Origin: Burkholderiaceae bacterium
Lineage (GTDB): Bacteria; Pseudomonadota; Gammaproteobacteria; Burkholderiales; Burkholderiaceae_C
DNA: 64,000 bases
Direction: 5' to 3'
NCBI GenBank assembly: GCA_019745555.1
Contig: JAIESX010000035.1
Span: 1-64,000, forward strand
Below are positions 15,771 to 22,908 of the stretch, piece by piece (the stretch's first letter is position 1; each line of letters starts with the position of its first letter). The notes below the pieces were generated by a model. The model searched no databases. It had not been told where the DNA came from and saw only the letters and a list, made by a program, of their open reading frames with translations. A program made the translations under genes and the position numbers.

Positions 15771-16340
15771 ATGGCAACTTTCATTGAAGAAGCTCAAGCA
15801 ATTCTCAGCCCTGATGAATTCGCAAAACTCAAGTCTCTTGCAATCAAGGCAAGCAATCTTGAGACTACTACAGATGAAGACGACGAGCTTGCAGAGCTCA
15901 AGAGCAAAGTTCAAAAGGCAGTTTTCCAGCGTGAAAAGCTTAAGAGTTTGCAGTTTTTAGCCACAGGTGGGTTTAGTGTGGCTGATGTTCTTACAGCCAT
16001 GAAAGCAGACGCTAAGGAAGTCAAAAAATGGCTCAAGGGTAAGACCACAGAAGCCACCGAAACAACGAGCTTTGTTGTTGGAATTTTCAACGGCAAGGAT
16101 GGAAAAATCGAGATTCGAAGTAATCTCAAATTTGCAGAGCGTAGCATTGCAACTGAGATTGCCAAAGCTGGTGCAAAGAAGTTCGTTGAGAGTCTTAATG
16201 AAGCTGGCAAGAAGTGGCTTGCAGAGTCTCATAAAGCGACCGTCGGCCCCTATAAAGGCAAGGTCATCCACAATAATATTTCAAAAGTTGCAACGCGTTT
16301 CAAATTTGAAAAAACAGCATTACTCAAGTTAGTTTCATAA
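15771..16340 (+). CDS. Unrecognised protein of the mobile element
   Basis: A 189-residue soluble protein, Lys/Glu/Ala-rich. The N-terminal half looks helical (EEAQAILSPDEFAKLKSLAIKASNLE, then EDDELAELKSKVQKAVFQREKLKSL). A middle segment (FSVADVLTAMKADAKEVKKWLKG) may be a small helix-turn-helix; the C-terminal half is mixed. I do not recognise a family. Candidates include a DNA-binding accessory or recombination-directionality factor, without motif support. It follows the integrase by 62 bp in the same direction. Confidence 0.7.
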   Translation: MATFIEEAQAILSPDEFAKLKSLAIKASNLETTTDEDDELAELKSKVQKAVFQREKLKSLQFLATGGFSVADVLTAMKADAKEVKKWLKGKTTEATETTSFVVGIFNGKDGKIEIRSNLKFAERSIATEIAKAGAKKFVESLNEAGKKWLAESHKATVGPYKGKVIHNNISKVATRFKFEKTALLKLVS

Positions 16341-16364
16341 TTAAATTTCAACTATTAAATAAAA

Positions 16365-16385
16365 AAGCCACCGACAACGTGGCTT
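16365..16385. terminator. Bidirectional hairpin between convergent genes
   Basis: AAGCCAC (16365-16371) pairs with GTGGCTT (16379-16385) across a 7-nt loop. A-run on the left and AAATTTTT on the right let it act as a factor-independent terminator in both directions. Confidence 0.75.
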
Positions 16386-16405
16386 AAATTTTTAAATTAT
16401 TCTAT

Positions 16406-17284
16406 CTACAGCACGAGCGCAGACTTTTTCGTGTCCTTGGAGTTCGACTTGCGTCGTCCTCGAAGGATTTTGTCCAGCTCTCCAGCAATCAAGTTACCGC
16501 CTGCGCTGGCTAGTTTAGTGATAGCAGTCTCCAGCTCCGTCTCACTGGTTCCTGCTGTTACCCAGCCTGACATGATCGTCTTGCTTAGTGGCGTCTCCAA
16601 GAGGCGAAATCCTTTCGGAGCCAGCCTATTAGCAATAGATTCCACAGTCAGCTGCGCTGACTTCCCCTCCTCGTTCTTTGAACTTCGGACGGGGTGAATG
16701 GCGCTTATAGCGCCAGAGGGGGAAGTACCTTCCCCCTTATCAGTACTTTCAAGCTTTCGCTTGCCTACAGTATTGAGATGATGAAGATATTGTTTGTATT
16801 GAACTGAATCAGTACTGATAGCAAAGGGATCAAACTCATCCGAGTCAAAATCCACGCGGGTTTCCAGAGGATCGGCATCTGGAGCTTGCTGACACTCCTC
16901 CAGAATCTCCTGTAAAGACGCGGGTTCTGGCGCTTTCACTTCGTCCACATCATTCATGGGTGAGAAGGGAAGCCGAAGCTTCAGGGAATCGTTTTCAAAC
17001 TTGACCTGGGCAACCAAGCCCATGTTTTCCAGCTTCTCTATGAGGTAGCGGGCCTTGTTCCTATCGTATATTTCTGCGGGTGCTGTATTGCGTTTTGGAC
17101 GCGAAACAATTTGCCCCAGCTTCTCGTAGTTTAGTTTTTGATTACGATAACCGCCGACTTGTCCGGTCTTGAAGTTGGCAAGCTTCTTCAATATTAAATA
17201 CATAGTGATCTCGGCAAAGCTTGCCTTGGTCATCAATGCTTCGTACTCTGCCATGTTGAGGGAAATGTATGCTTGTTTTTTCAT
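16406..17284 (-). CDS. Winged-helix-like protein, possible replication/mobilization accessory
   Basis: A 292-residue protein beginning MKKQAYISLNMAEYEALMTKASFAEITMYLILKKLANFKTG. The first 125 residues resemble a winged-helix domain of plasmid replication-type proteins (KLNYEKLGQIVSRPKR, then ARYLIEKLENMGLVAQVKFEN). The rest is acidic and probably flexible, with a second small domain near the C-terminus (LTVESIANRLAPKGFRLLETPLSKTIMSGW). The ATG at 17284 follows GGAGG; a TTG at 17302 is an alternative. It lies 14 bp downstream of the relaxase gene. The replication role is a guess. Confidence 0.65.
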   Translation of the reverse strand: MKKQAYISLNMAEYEALMTKASFAEITMYLILKKLANFKTGQVGGYRNQKLNYEKLGQIVSRPKRNTAPAEIYDRNKARYLIEKLENMGLVAQVKFENDSLKLRLPFSPMNDVDEVKAPEPASLQEILEECQQAPDADPLETRVDFDSDEFDPFAISTDSVQYKQYLHHLNTVGKRKLESTDKGEGTSPSGAISAIHPVRSSKNEEGKSAQLTVESIANRLAPKGFRLLETPLSKTIMSGWVTAGTSETELETAITKLASAGGNLIAGELDKILRGRRKSNSKDTKKSALVL

Positions 17285-17298
17285 TATGTTTTCCTCCC

Positions 17299-18564
17299 TC
17301 AAACCTTCAGCTTCGTGGCTGGTGACTTCACGCCGTTTTCCTCGGGCGTTCCTGCGAGCTTTTGACTGACTTTGCTGGTTGGCTTGACACCAGCCATGGC
17401 AATGATTTCCATCGCCCTTGCAGAGGGCTCGTAGCCCGTGATTTCTTCAGGCTTGTAGGCTCCAGTGAGGACTGCTTGGATAAATACGCGCTCTTTGAAC
17501 TCATCACTTCCAGAGAGATGAATTCCTGGCCACTCCTTCGCTTTTGCCAGACGGAGCATTGCATTAATTTCCTCTGCTGAGCCTGTCATGGCTTTCATTT
17601 GAGAGCCATAGTCCCACACTGCTCCAGGATGAAAGTCCAGCTCTAAACACACGCCGATCTCCGTGTTGGCACGTGCAATGCTGACGAACTCATCCTCAAA
17701 GAGCTGCTGCAACATCTCCAGATATTTTTTTGTGAAGATGTCTTTGTTCTGCTCAGCCTTGTCCTGAGCATCTGTGCTCATTGGCATGGAGATGAACATA
17801 GGCTTGTGACCCATGAGGTCCTGCCAGGTACGTTCCTGAGTCTGTTGGTCTAATTTAATATTGTTTTCATTCATGATTGCCTCCTGTGTAGTTGTTTGAA
17901 TGATTTGTATGGCGGGCACAGGCAAACCTCTTGCCTGCATCGCCTTACTCTGTGGACCGATGTGCCGTCCTGGCAAGCGGTCAATTCCTTGGGCTTCAAG
18001 TGTTCGATGGTCTATCGAGCACTTGGCTCCTGCAACTTTTAATCTGCGGTTGGTGTGGCTCGCCCACTCGGACCGCCACTTCTCCAGCATTTCCTTGCTG
18101 TTCCAGTACCGATTCTTTTTGCCAAACCCTGCGTTATTAATATCGCGTGTAGTGAGCAAGATGTGAGCGTGTGGATTGCCTGGCTTGTCGTGAATGCAGA
18201 CATCGGCAACCATTCCCTGCTTGACGAACTGAGTTGTTATAAATCGATCAAGCAGGATTTCCCGCTGTTTGTGTGAAAGCTCCAGGGGTAGGGCAACCTC
18301 GATCTCCCGAGCGATCTGGGCGTCCTTCCTGACCTCGGATTTCTCTGCGTTATTCCAGAGAGCTTGTCTGTAATGAACCCATGCAGGAGAGCTGGCAGGC
18401 GCAAAAATCTGGCGAAAAATTACTTCGCGTTTTCTGGTGTAGTCAAAGACCAAACCAGTGCGCTCGTCAACGATCTTCTGTCCTGCACGATAGGCAGAGG
18501 CAGCAGTTGCACTGCGTCCTTGTGCACGTGAGATGACCTTTGCATTCAAGTGATATATCGCCAT
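17299..18564 (-). CDS. mobA: MobA/MobL family relaxase
   Basis: A 421-residue MobQ-type relaxase. The N-terminus MAIYHLNAKVISRAQGRSATAASAYRAG closely resembles RSF1010 MobA, with the candidate nucleophilic Tyr in SAYRAG. Motif III is clear (CIHDKPGNPHAHILLTTR). The second half lacks a primase and is of unclear function. It would nick oriT and pilot single-stranded element DNA through a helper secretion system. ATG at 18564 has a strong AAAGGAGG upstream; the longer frame to 18612 runs into oriT. Confidence 0.9.
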   Translation of the reverse strand: MAIYHLNAKVISRAQGRSATAASAYRAGQKIVDERTGLVFDYTRKREVIFRQIFAPASSPAWVHYRQALWNNAEKSEVRKDAQIAREIEVALPLELSHKQREILLDRFITTQFVKQGMVADVCIHDKPGNPHAHILLTTRDINNAGFGKKNRYWNSKEMLEKWRSEWASHTNRRLKVAGAKCSIDHRTLEAQGIDRLPGRHIGPQSKAMQARGLPVPAIQIIQTTTQEAIMNENNIKLDQQTQERTWQDLMGHKPMFISMPMSTDAQDKAEQNKDIFTKKYLEMLQQLFEDEFVSIARANTEIGVCLELDFHPGAVWDYGSQMKAMTGSAEEINAMLRLAKAKEWPGIHLSGSDEFKERVFIQAVLTGAYKPEEITGYEPSARAMEIIAMAGVKPTSKVSQKLAGTPEENGVKSPATKLKV

Positions 18565-18610
18565 TGCCTCCCCTCCTTTCTTCCTCTGCTTCCCCTTTGG
18601 GAAGTTGCAC

Positions 18611-18639
18611 ACGTTGCTTGCAACGTATAAGTGCGCCCT
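18611..18639. other. oriT: oriT of RSF1010/MobQ type
   Basis: A perfect 7-bp inverted repeat (ACGTTGC 18611-18617, GCAACGT 18620-18626) is followed two bases later by TAAGTGCGCCCT (18628-18639). That dodecamer is the conserved nick region of RSF1010/R1162-type origins, where cleavage falls after TAAGTGCG. It lies between the relaxase and the divergent TraD-like gene, as in classic mob regions. Confidence 0.88.
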
Positions 18640-18661
18640 TCGTTCCTTCGGTTTGCTGGAC

Positions 18662-18732
18662 TTGACTCAGTAGATATTTCTGCTAGTTATTAATTGAGTT
18701 ATCAGAAATTTCTGAAAAGTCAAATAACTAGC
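18662..18732. promoter_or_regulatory. Nested inverted repeats upstream of traD-like gene
   Basis: GCTAGTTATT (18682-18691) and AATAACTAGC (18723-18732) are perfect 10-bp inverted repeats. They enclose a 12-bp palindrome CAGAAATTTCTG (18703-18714), and TTGACT (18662-18667) pairs with AGTCAA (18718-18723). A strong AGGAGG follows at about 18739. Likely a controlled promoter for the mob genes or an oriT accessory site. Confidence 0.5.
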
Positions 18733-18749
18733 AAAAACAGGAGGAACTT

Positions 18750-19001
18750 ATGAGCAAGGTGAAGCAGGAAACGATTGAGAAGATGCAACAGCAGAAGGCC
18801 AGGTTGGACGCAAGGATCCAGCAGTTGAGGAACAGACAAACGAGAGAGGAACGAAAAAAAGACACCCGCAGGAAGATCCTTGCGGGTGCCTATTTCATCA
18901 AGCTAATGGGGGGTGACTTAGCTATGGTTGCTAAGCAGATGGATGATGCCGGGCTCCTTCGTTCTGAGGATGCAGCTCTTTTTTCGCAAAGGAAGTCCTG
19001 A
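18750..19001 (+). CDS. TraD/MobC-like mobilization accessory protein
   Basis: An 83-residue basic, coiled-coil-prone protein (IEKMQQQKARLDARIQQLRNRQTREERKKDTRRKILAGAYFI). The RKKDTRRKILAGA segment is the signature of the short conjugal transfer protein TraD family found beside MobA/MobL relaxases. It probably binds DNA at oriT or helps the relaxase. A strong ribosome site lies upstream, and the gene is divergent from the relaxase across oriT. Confidence 0.8.
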   Translation: MSKVKQETIEKMQQQKARLDARIQQLRNRQTREERKKDTRRKILAGAYFIKLMGGDLAMVAKQMDDAGLLRSEDAALFSQRKS

Positions 19002-19028
19002 TCAATTTAAATTTTTATATTTAAAATA

Positions 19029-19787
19029 TTAATTATTAAATCTAAAACTTCCAAATCTTAAGATTCCTTCAGCATTTTTTAAGAACATTGCACTATCGGT
19101 TACATTTATGTTAATTATTTTTCTATTAGTTGTTTTTTCCATAAATGCAGATGGAACAGAGAAAACAATCTCTCCATATTGAAAAGCCCTGTTTACTCGA
19201 AATTCCTCTAATCTCTGAGCGGTGCCTACATCAGTTCTGAATAAATTACTCCATTGATAGTTAGTCAAATCGGCAAATATTCTTTGTCCGTTTAGATTGT
19301 AAAAACCCATAGGAGGCGCTTTAATTCCACTTAAGACATAGACTACCTCAGTGATGTACTCCCTGGGATCAACTGATTTGATATAGCCAGCCGTTCTAAT
19401 ATAGAACTTTTTAGCAGTCTTTATTTTTTCAAATCTACTTACTGCAATAGGTTTGTATTTTTCAATTACCCGAATTCTGTTAAACGAATTTGATAAATAC
19501 TGGCTATCATTTCCGTTTTCGTTAATGAATTCATTTATAGCACACCCCTCCCACTGCTCATCAGTTAAATTAATTCCGGATTTGGAATGGAATAGAAACT
19601 CCATGTCACAATCATATGTGGGCGAGCGTCCATTTTTAAATTTGAATCCCTCTAATATGCCGACTCTTAGATGGATTACTTCATCACCAGTACCTTGAAT
19701 AGATCTACTACCTCCCCACTCAAGCTCCTGACTTGACGCAAAGAAGGAAAGTGAAAATAAAAAAATTGAGTAGAATATTTTATTCAT
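19029..19787 (-). CDS. Exported protein of unknown function, element cargo
   Basis: A 252-residue protein with a signal peptide (MNKIFYSIFLFSLSFFASSQ). The mature part is beta-rich, with two Cys that could form a disulfide (PTYDCDME and WEGCAINEF). No family recognised. Very AT-rich codon use. The ATG at 19787 directly precedes the signal; a TTG at 19802 is an alternative. It lies 22 bp downstream of the lipoprotein gene, so the two probably form a cargo operon. Confidence 0.7.
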   Translation of the reverse strand: MNKIFYSIFLFSLSFFASSQELEWGGSRSIQGTGDEVIHLRVGILEGFKFKNGRSPTYDCDMEFLFHSKSGINLTDEQWEGCAINEFINENGNDSQYLSNSFNRIRVIEKYKPIAVSRFEKIKTAKKFYIRTAGYIKSVDPREYITEVVYVLSGIKAPPMGFYNLNGQRIFADLTNYQWSNLFRTDVGTAQRLEEFRVNRAFQYGEIVFSVPSAFMEKTTNRKIININVTDSAMFLKNAEGILRFGSFRFNN

Positions 19788-19809
19788 AATAGTATTTATC
19801 AATTAAAAA

Positions 19810-20586
19810 TTAATATTCGTGGATTACGTTACCTTTATCATCCAACAAACTAATCTTTACAATTTCAGCTGTAATTAGAGGAGATTTTTTTGTCATTCTT
19901 CTGCCACCGTGGAGCTCATAATCGACATCTTCTAGCCCACTTCCAGCAACATAAAAATAAAGTTTTGCCGTAAAGTTTCCGTTTGTTTTCGATCGCAATG
20001 CTTCTATTTTTCTTGCAACTTCTTCATTCTTTACTTCCATTACCGTAAATTGATCGTCATTATTAAACGCCAATCTAATGCCTGTGCCATCATTTCCGCT
20101 GAAAAATGCTCTGCCACTATAAGAGTTTCTCCCAGGAAATGTTTTGCTTAGAAATGACTTCTTTTCAAAATCGTACTTCTCGATTTGATATCCAATCATT
20201 TCATAATAGTAGCGAATCTCTTTTGCCGCAGAGATTTCGGCATCAATTTTAGACTTCAGATTGTTTAGTCTGTCTTTTTTCTTGAATTCGTCAGTTTCCG
20301 AATGAAAAGTTTTGTCTATTGCGCCGACTAGTTTTTCATATTCAATCTCAACCCCGGGAAATGAGTAATATATGAATCCCGCCTTCTCAAATCTTTTATA
20401 GTTTTCGTAAGGAAAACTTTTATCAGCCTTAGGTAGTGCAGACTTAGGGGCACTCTGGGCCGGAGAGATAGCGCCTTTATCAGCGTCTTTCTTGCTATCA
20501 AGTGAGGCCTTGTCGCTTTCTTTCGAACATCCAGCAAGAACCAAAGAAGTTATTGCAACCGCAAAAAGCTTTCTAACGTGACGCAT
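19810..20586 (-). CDS. Lipoprotein of unknown function, element cargo
   Basis: A 258-residue lipoprotein with signal and lipobox (VRKLFAVAITSLVLAGCSKES). A low-complexity Lys/Ser/Ala linker follows, then a domain containing YENYKRFEKAGFIYYSF, ETDEFKKKDRLNNLKSKIDAEISAAKEIRYYYEM and a beta-rich C-terminal half. I do not recognise the domain. GGAGG precedes tandem ATGs at 20589 and 20586; the second has better spacing. With the next gene it forms a two-gene envelope cargo; an exclusion, stress or surface role is possible but unsupported. Confidence 0.7.
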   Translation of the reverse strand: MRHVRKLFAVAITSLVLAGCSKESDKASLDSKKDADKGAISPAQSAPKSALPKADKSFPYENYKRFEKAGFIYYSFPGVEIEYEKLVGAIDKTFHSETDEFKKKDRLNNLKSKIDAEISAAKEIRYYYEMIGYQIEKYDFEKKSFLSKTFPGRNSYSGRAFFSGNDGTGIRLAFNNDDQFTVMEVKNEEVARKIEALRSKTNGNFTAKLYFYVAGSGLEDVDYELHGGRRMTKKSPLITAEIVKISLLDDKGNVIHEY

Positions 20587-20589
20587 CAT

Positions 20590-20805
20590 TCCTCCGTTCG
20601 TAATATGAAATACCCTAAGGGCTTATCCACGGACAATTTTGTGGACATTTACTGTAACGAGCGAAGATTGGTTTCGTTTTTCGGGTAAACCCGCGGCCAA
20701 ATTTATTTCACATAATTTTCACATTTTTCGTGAAGCACTTCATTAAGAAAAACTAATTTTCTTATAAATCATATACTTAGAAGCATATTGAAAAAATCTA
20801 CAATT
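20590..20805. other. Non-coding right end of the element
   Basis: About 216 bp without a convincing gene. It should hold the cargo promoter and integrase-binding sites. A short inverted repeat (TCCAC... with GTGGA around 20626-20643) and the arm-type repeat at 20706-20723 are visible. Confidence 0.6.
20706..20723. repeat. Right-end arm-type repeat (TTTCACA pair)
   Basis: TTTCACATAATTTTCACA matches the left-end copy (14372-14389) at 16 of 18 positions, with the same 11-bp internal periodicity. Its position about 80 bp from attR suits an integrase arm site. Confidence 0.5.
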
Positions 20806-20861
20806 TCGGTGCACCAGAAGCAGCCGCCACCGAGAACCAGGATGGGATGATCGTTGGACAT
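20769..20861 (-). pseudogene. msrA: Displaced native msrA 5' fragment
   Basis: On the minus strand from ATG at 20861 the frame reads MSNDHPILVLGG then GCFWCTE, which is a normal MsrA N-terminus in host-like GC-rich sequence. After the 20-bp repeat it runs into element DNA and stops at TGA (20769-20771), leaving a 30-residue remnant. Its 12 codons before the repeat equal in number those now supplied by the element. Excision would rejoin it to the body of msrA. Confidence 0.92.
20806..20825. repeat. attR: 20-bp direct repeat
   Basis: TCGGTGCACCAGAAGCAGCC, identical to attL at 14222-14241. The flanking bases on the chromosome side (GCCACCGAGAACC) continue the native msrA coding sequence; on the element side the sequence is AT-rich. 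Confidence 0.92.
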
Positions 20862-20917
20862 GATGGGCCAGCCGGGAAGGGGGACCCGCATCTTAGAGCC
20901 TGCCTGCGATCCCGGCC

Positions 20918-20948
20918 TTTACTGCGGCTTTACTGCGGCTTTACGGCC
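20918..20948. repeat. Short tandem repeat TTTACTGCGGC
   Basis: Two exact 11-bp copies (20918-20928, 20929-20939) and a degenerate third (TTTACGGCC). They lie in the former msrA/tetR intergenic region. No role is assigned. Confidence 0.6.
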
Positions 20949-20989
20949 TGGCCTCAAGATAGCGGCTTGACGCCCACCGGGGCGGCGAA

Positions 20990-21019
20990 TTACATTACTA
21001 ACCCGTCAGTCATTAAAAT
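20990..21019 (+). promoter_or_regulatory. Promoter and candidate operator of tetR-RND operon
   Basis: A sigma70-like pair, TTACAT (20990-20995) and TAAAAT (21014-21019), has an 18-bp spacer. Within the spacer ACTAACCCGTCAGT (20997-21010) is an imperfect palindrome (5 of 6 arm pairs), a likely TetR autorepression site. The tetR ATG is at 21029. Confidence 0.45.
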
Positions 21020-21028
21020 ACAGCCGCC

Positions 21029-21712
21029 ATGATCGGCAAGATCTTTTCCAACAACTGCCCCCGGCGCGAGCGACGCAAGGAAGCCCGCCCGGGCGAGCTG
21101 CTGGCTGCGGCGCTGGAGCTGTTCGTCGAAAAAGGCTATGCCGCGACGCGCTCGGAAGAAGTGGCGCGCCGCGCCGGTGTCTCCAAGGGCACGCTGTTCC
21201 TCTACTTCGCGACCAAGGAAGAGCTGTTCAAGGCCGTGGTGCGCGAGAACATCGCCGGCCGCTTCGCCGAGTGGAACACCGAGTTCGAGACCTTCGAGGG
21301 CAGCACGCCCGAGATGCTGCGCTACGCCCTGGTGATGTGGTGGGAGCGCATCGGCAAGACACCGGCCGCGGGCATCACCAAGCTCATGATGAGCGAGGCG
21401 GTCAATTTCCCAGAGCTCGCGGCCTTCTACCAGCAGGAGGTCATCGAGCCCGGGCACGAGCTGATCCGCCGCATCCTGCAGCGCGGTGTGGACCGCGGCG
21501 AGTTCCGCCCCATGGACATGGAGCACGCCATCTTTGCCGTGCTCGCGCCCATGATCTTCCTCATGTCCTGGAAACATTCCTTCGGTGCCTGCGTGAGCAG
21601 CGCCACCCTGCTGGATCCCGAACGCTATCTGGAACAGCAGGCCCAGATCCTGCTGCACGGCCTGTGCAGCCCGGACACGGCCGGTAAGGCCACGTCGCAA
21701 GGAAAGACTTGA
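21029..21712 (+). CDS. TetR/AcrR family regulator
   Basis: A 227-residue repressor. The N-terminal HTH is clear (LLAAALELFVEKGYAATRSEEVARRAGVSKGTLFLYFATKEELFKAVV, about residues 20-70). The C-terminal domain is helical and would bind ligand. It lies 4 bp ahead of the RND adaptor gene and is cotranscribed with it, so it most likely represses this efflux operon and is induced by pump substrates. Confidence 0.9.
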   Translation: MIGKIFSNNCPRRERRKEARPGELLAAALELFVEKGYAATRSEEVARRAGVSKGTLFLYFATKEELFKAVVRENIAGRFAEWNTEFETFEGSTPEMLRYALVMWWERIGKTPAAGITKLMMSEAVNFPELAAFYQQEVIEPGHELIRRILQRGVDRGEFRPMDMEHAIFAVLAPMIFLMSWKHSFGACVSSATLLDPERYLEQQAQILLHGLCSPDTAGKATSQGKT

Positions 21713-21716
21713 ACCC

Positions 21717-22844
21717 ATGAAACGCTGGATCACCTGGGGCCTGGGCGCCCTGATCGTCGTGCTGCTGGCCGCGGGCGTGCTGCGCGCCATGGGGGCGCGC
21801 AAGGCGCAGCAAGCGGCGCTGGCCGAGCAGACGGCGCGCAGCGCGCAAACGGTGGTCGAACTCGCGCCCGCCGATGTGCTGGTGCTGCAGCCGCAGGAGC
21901 TGCTGCGCGGCCTGCCCGTCTCGGGCACGCTCAAGGCCGCCAACTCGGCCTACGTCAAGGCCCGCGTGCCGGGTGAACTGCAGGGTCTCTCCGCACGCGA
22001 GGGCGATGCGGTGCAGGCCGGGCAGGTGATCGCGCGCATCGACCCGGCCGAGTACGAGGCCCGTCTGCGCCAGGCCCAGCTGCAGGCCGACGCGGCCAAG
22101 GCGCAGATCGACATCGCCCAGCGCCAGTACGACAACAACAAGGCCCTGGTGGACCAGGGTTTCATCTCCAGGACCGCGCTGGACACCTCGCTGGCCAACC
22201 TCAACGCCGCGCGCGCCAGCTACGAAGCCGCCATGGCCGCTGCCGACGTGGCACGCAAGAGCGCGGCCGACACCGTGCTGCGCGCACCCATGGCGGGTTT
22301 CGTCTCGCAACGCCTGGCCCAGCCCGGCGAGCGCGTGGCGATCGATACGCGTATCGTCGAGATCGTGGACCTGAGCCGCATGGAGATCGAGGCCGCGCTC
22401 AGTGCCGCCGATTCGGTGGGCGTACGCGTGGGCCAGCGCGCCGAGCTCAAGGTCGAAGGCCATGCCCAACCCGTGCCCGCACGCGTGGCGCGCATCAACC
22501 CCAGCACCCAGGCCGGCAGCCGCAGCGTGCTGGTCTATCTGCAGCTGCAGAGCGTGCCGGGCCTGCGCCAGGGGCTCTTCGTGCAGGGCACGCTGGGCAC
22601 CGAGAAGCTCAGGACCCTGGCCGTGCCGCTGGAAGCCGTGCGCAGCGACAAGCCCCAGCCCTATCTGCAACTGGTCGATGGCAACCAGGTGCGCCATGTC
22701 AGCGTGAGCCTGGGTCTGCGCGGCCGCGTGGCCGACCAGGAACTGGTGGCGGTCAGCGGCCTGCCCGAGGGCAGCCGCGTGCTGGCCGGCAGTGTGGGCC
22801 CGCTGCGCGAAGGCACACAAGTGAGGTTGAGCGCTCAGCGTTGA
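21717..22844 (+). CDS. RND efflux periplasmic adaptor (membrane fusion protein)
   Basis: A 375-residue HlyD/AcrA-type adaptor. It has an N-terminal membrane anchor (WGLGALIVVLLAAGVLRAMG), a lipoyl half-motif (VKARVPGELQGLSAREGDAVQAGQVIARID), a coiled-coil hairpin (ARLRQAQLQADAAKAQIDIAQRQYDNNKALVDQGFISRTALD) and a second lipoyl half (ADTVLRAPMAGFVSQRLAQPGERV), then beta-barrel and membrane-proximal domains. It bridges the inner-membrane pump encoded next to an outer-membrane channel, possibly the TolC-like protein 4 kb downstream. Confidence 0.92.
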   Translation: MKRWITWGLGALIVVLLAAGVLRAMGARKAQQAALAEQTARSAQTVVELAPADVLVLQPQELLRGLPVSGTLKAANSAYVKARVPGELQGLSAREGDAVQAGQVIARIDPAEYEARLRQAQLQADAAKAQIDIAQRQYDNNKALVDQGFISRTALDTSLANLNAARASYEAAMAAADVARKSAADTVLRAPMAGFVSQRLAQPGERVAIDTRIVEIVDLSRMEIEAALSAADSVGVRVGQRAELKVEGHAQPVPARVARINPSTQAGSRSVLVYLQLQSVPGLRQGLFVQGTLGTEKLRTLAVPLEAVRSDKPQPYLQLVDGNQVRHVSVSLGLRGRVADQELVAVSGLPEGSRVLAGSVGPLREGTQVRLSAQR

Positions 22845-22908
22845 GCGCTCAGCGCAAACACCCGGCCCCGGCCCCCGCTCGACTCTTAACACTCACCGCC
22901 CAAGCCCC

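Larger units (their letters stand above)
14222..20825. mobile_element. Integrative mobilizable element inserted in msrA
   Basis: An AT-rich 6.6-kb block in GC-rich DNA, bounded by a perfect 20-bp direct repeat. It carries a tyrosine integrase at its left end, a MobA/MobL relaxase with an RSF1010-type oriT and a TraD-like accessory gene, a winged-helix protein and three genes of unknown function. No type IV secretion genes and no phage structural genes are present, so transfer would need a helper conjugative system. The insertion site is inside msrA; the right end retains the displaced native 5' fragment. I do not know a named element with this architecture. Confidence 0.9.

Noticed and set aside
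16406-17284. Firm annotation of the winged-helix protein as a replication initiator
   Set aside because: Only the N-terminal fold is suggestive; no origin iterons are visible nearby.
14222-20825. The AT-rich block as a prophage or as a self-transmissible ICE
   Set aside because: No phage structural, lysis or packaging genes and no type IV secretion genes; a relaxase with oriT points to a mobilizable element.
20918-20948. TTTACTGCGGC repeats as a CRISPR or regulator array
   Set aside because: Only two full 11-bp copies without spacers; probably a local duplication.
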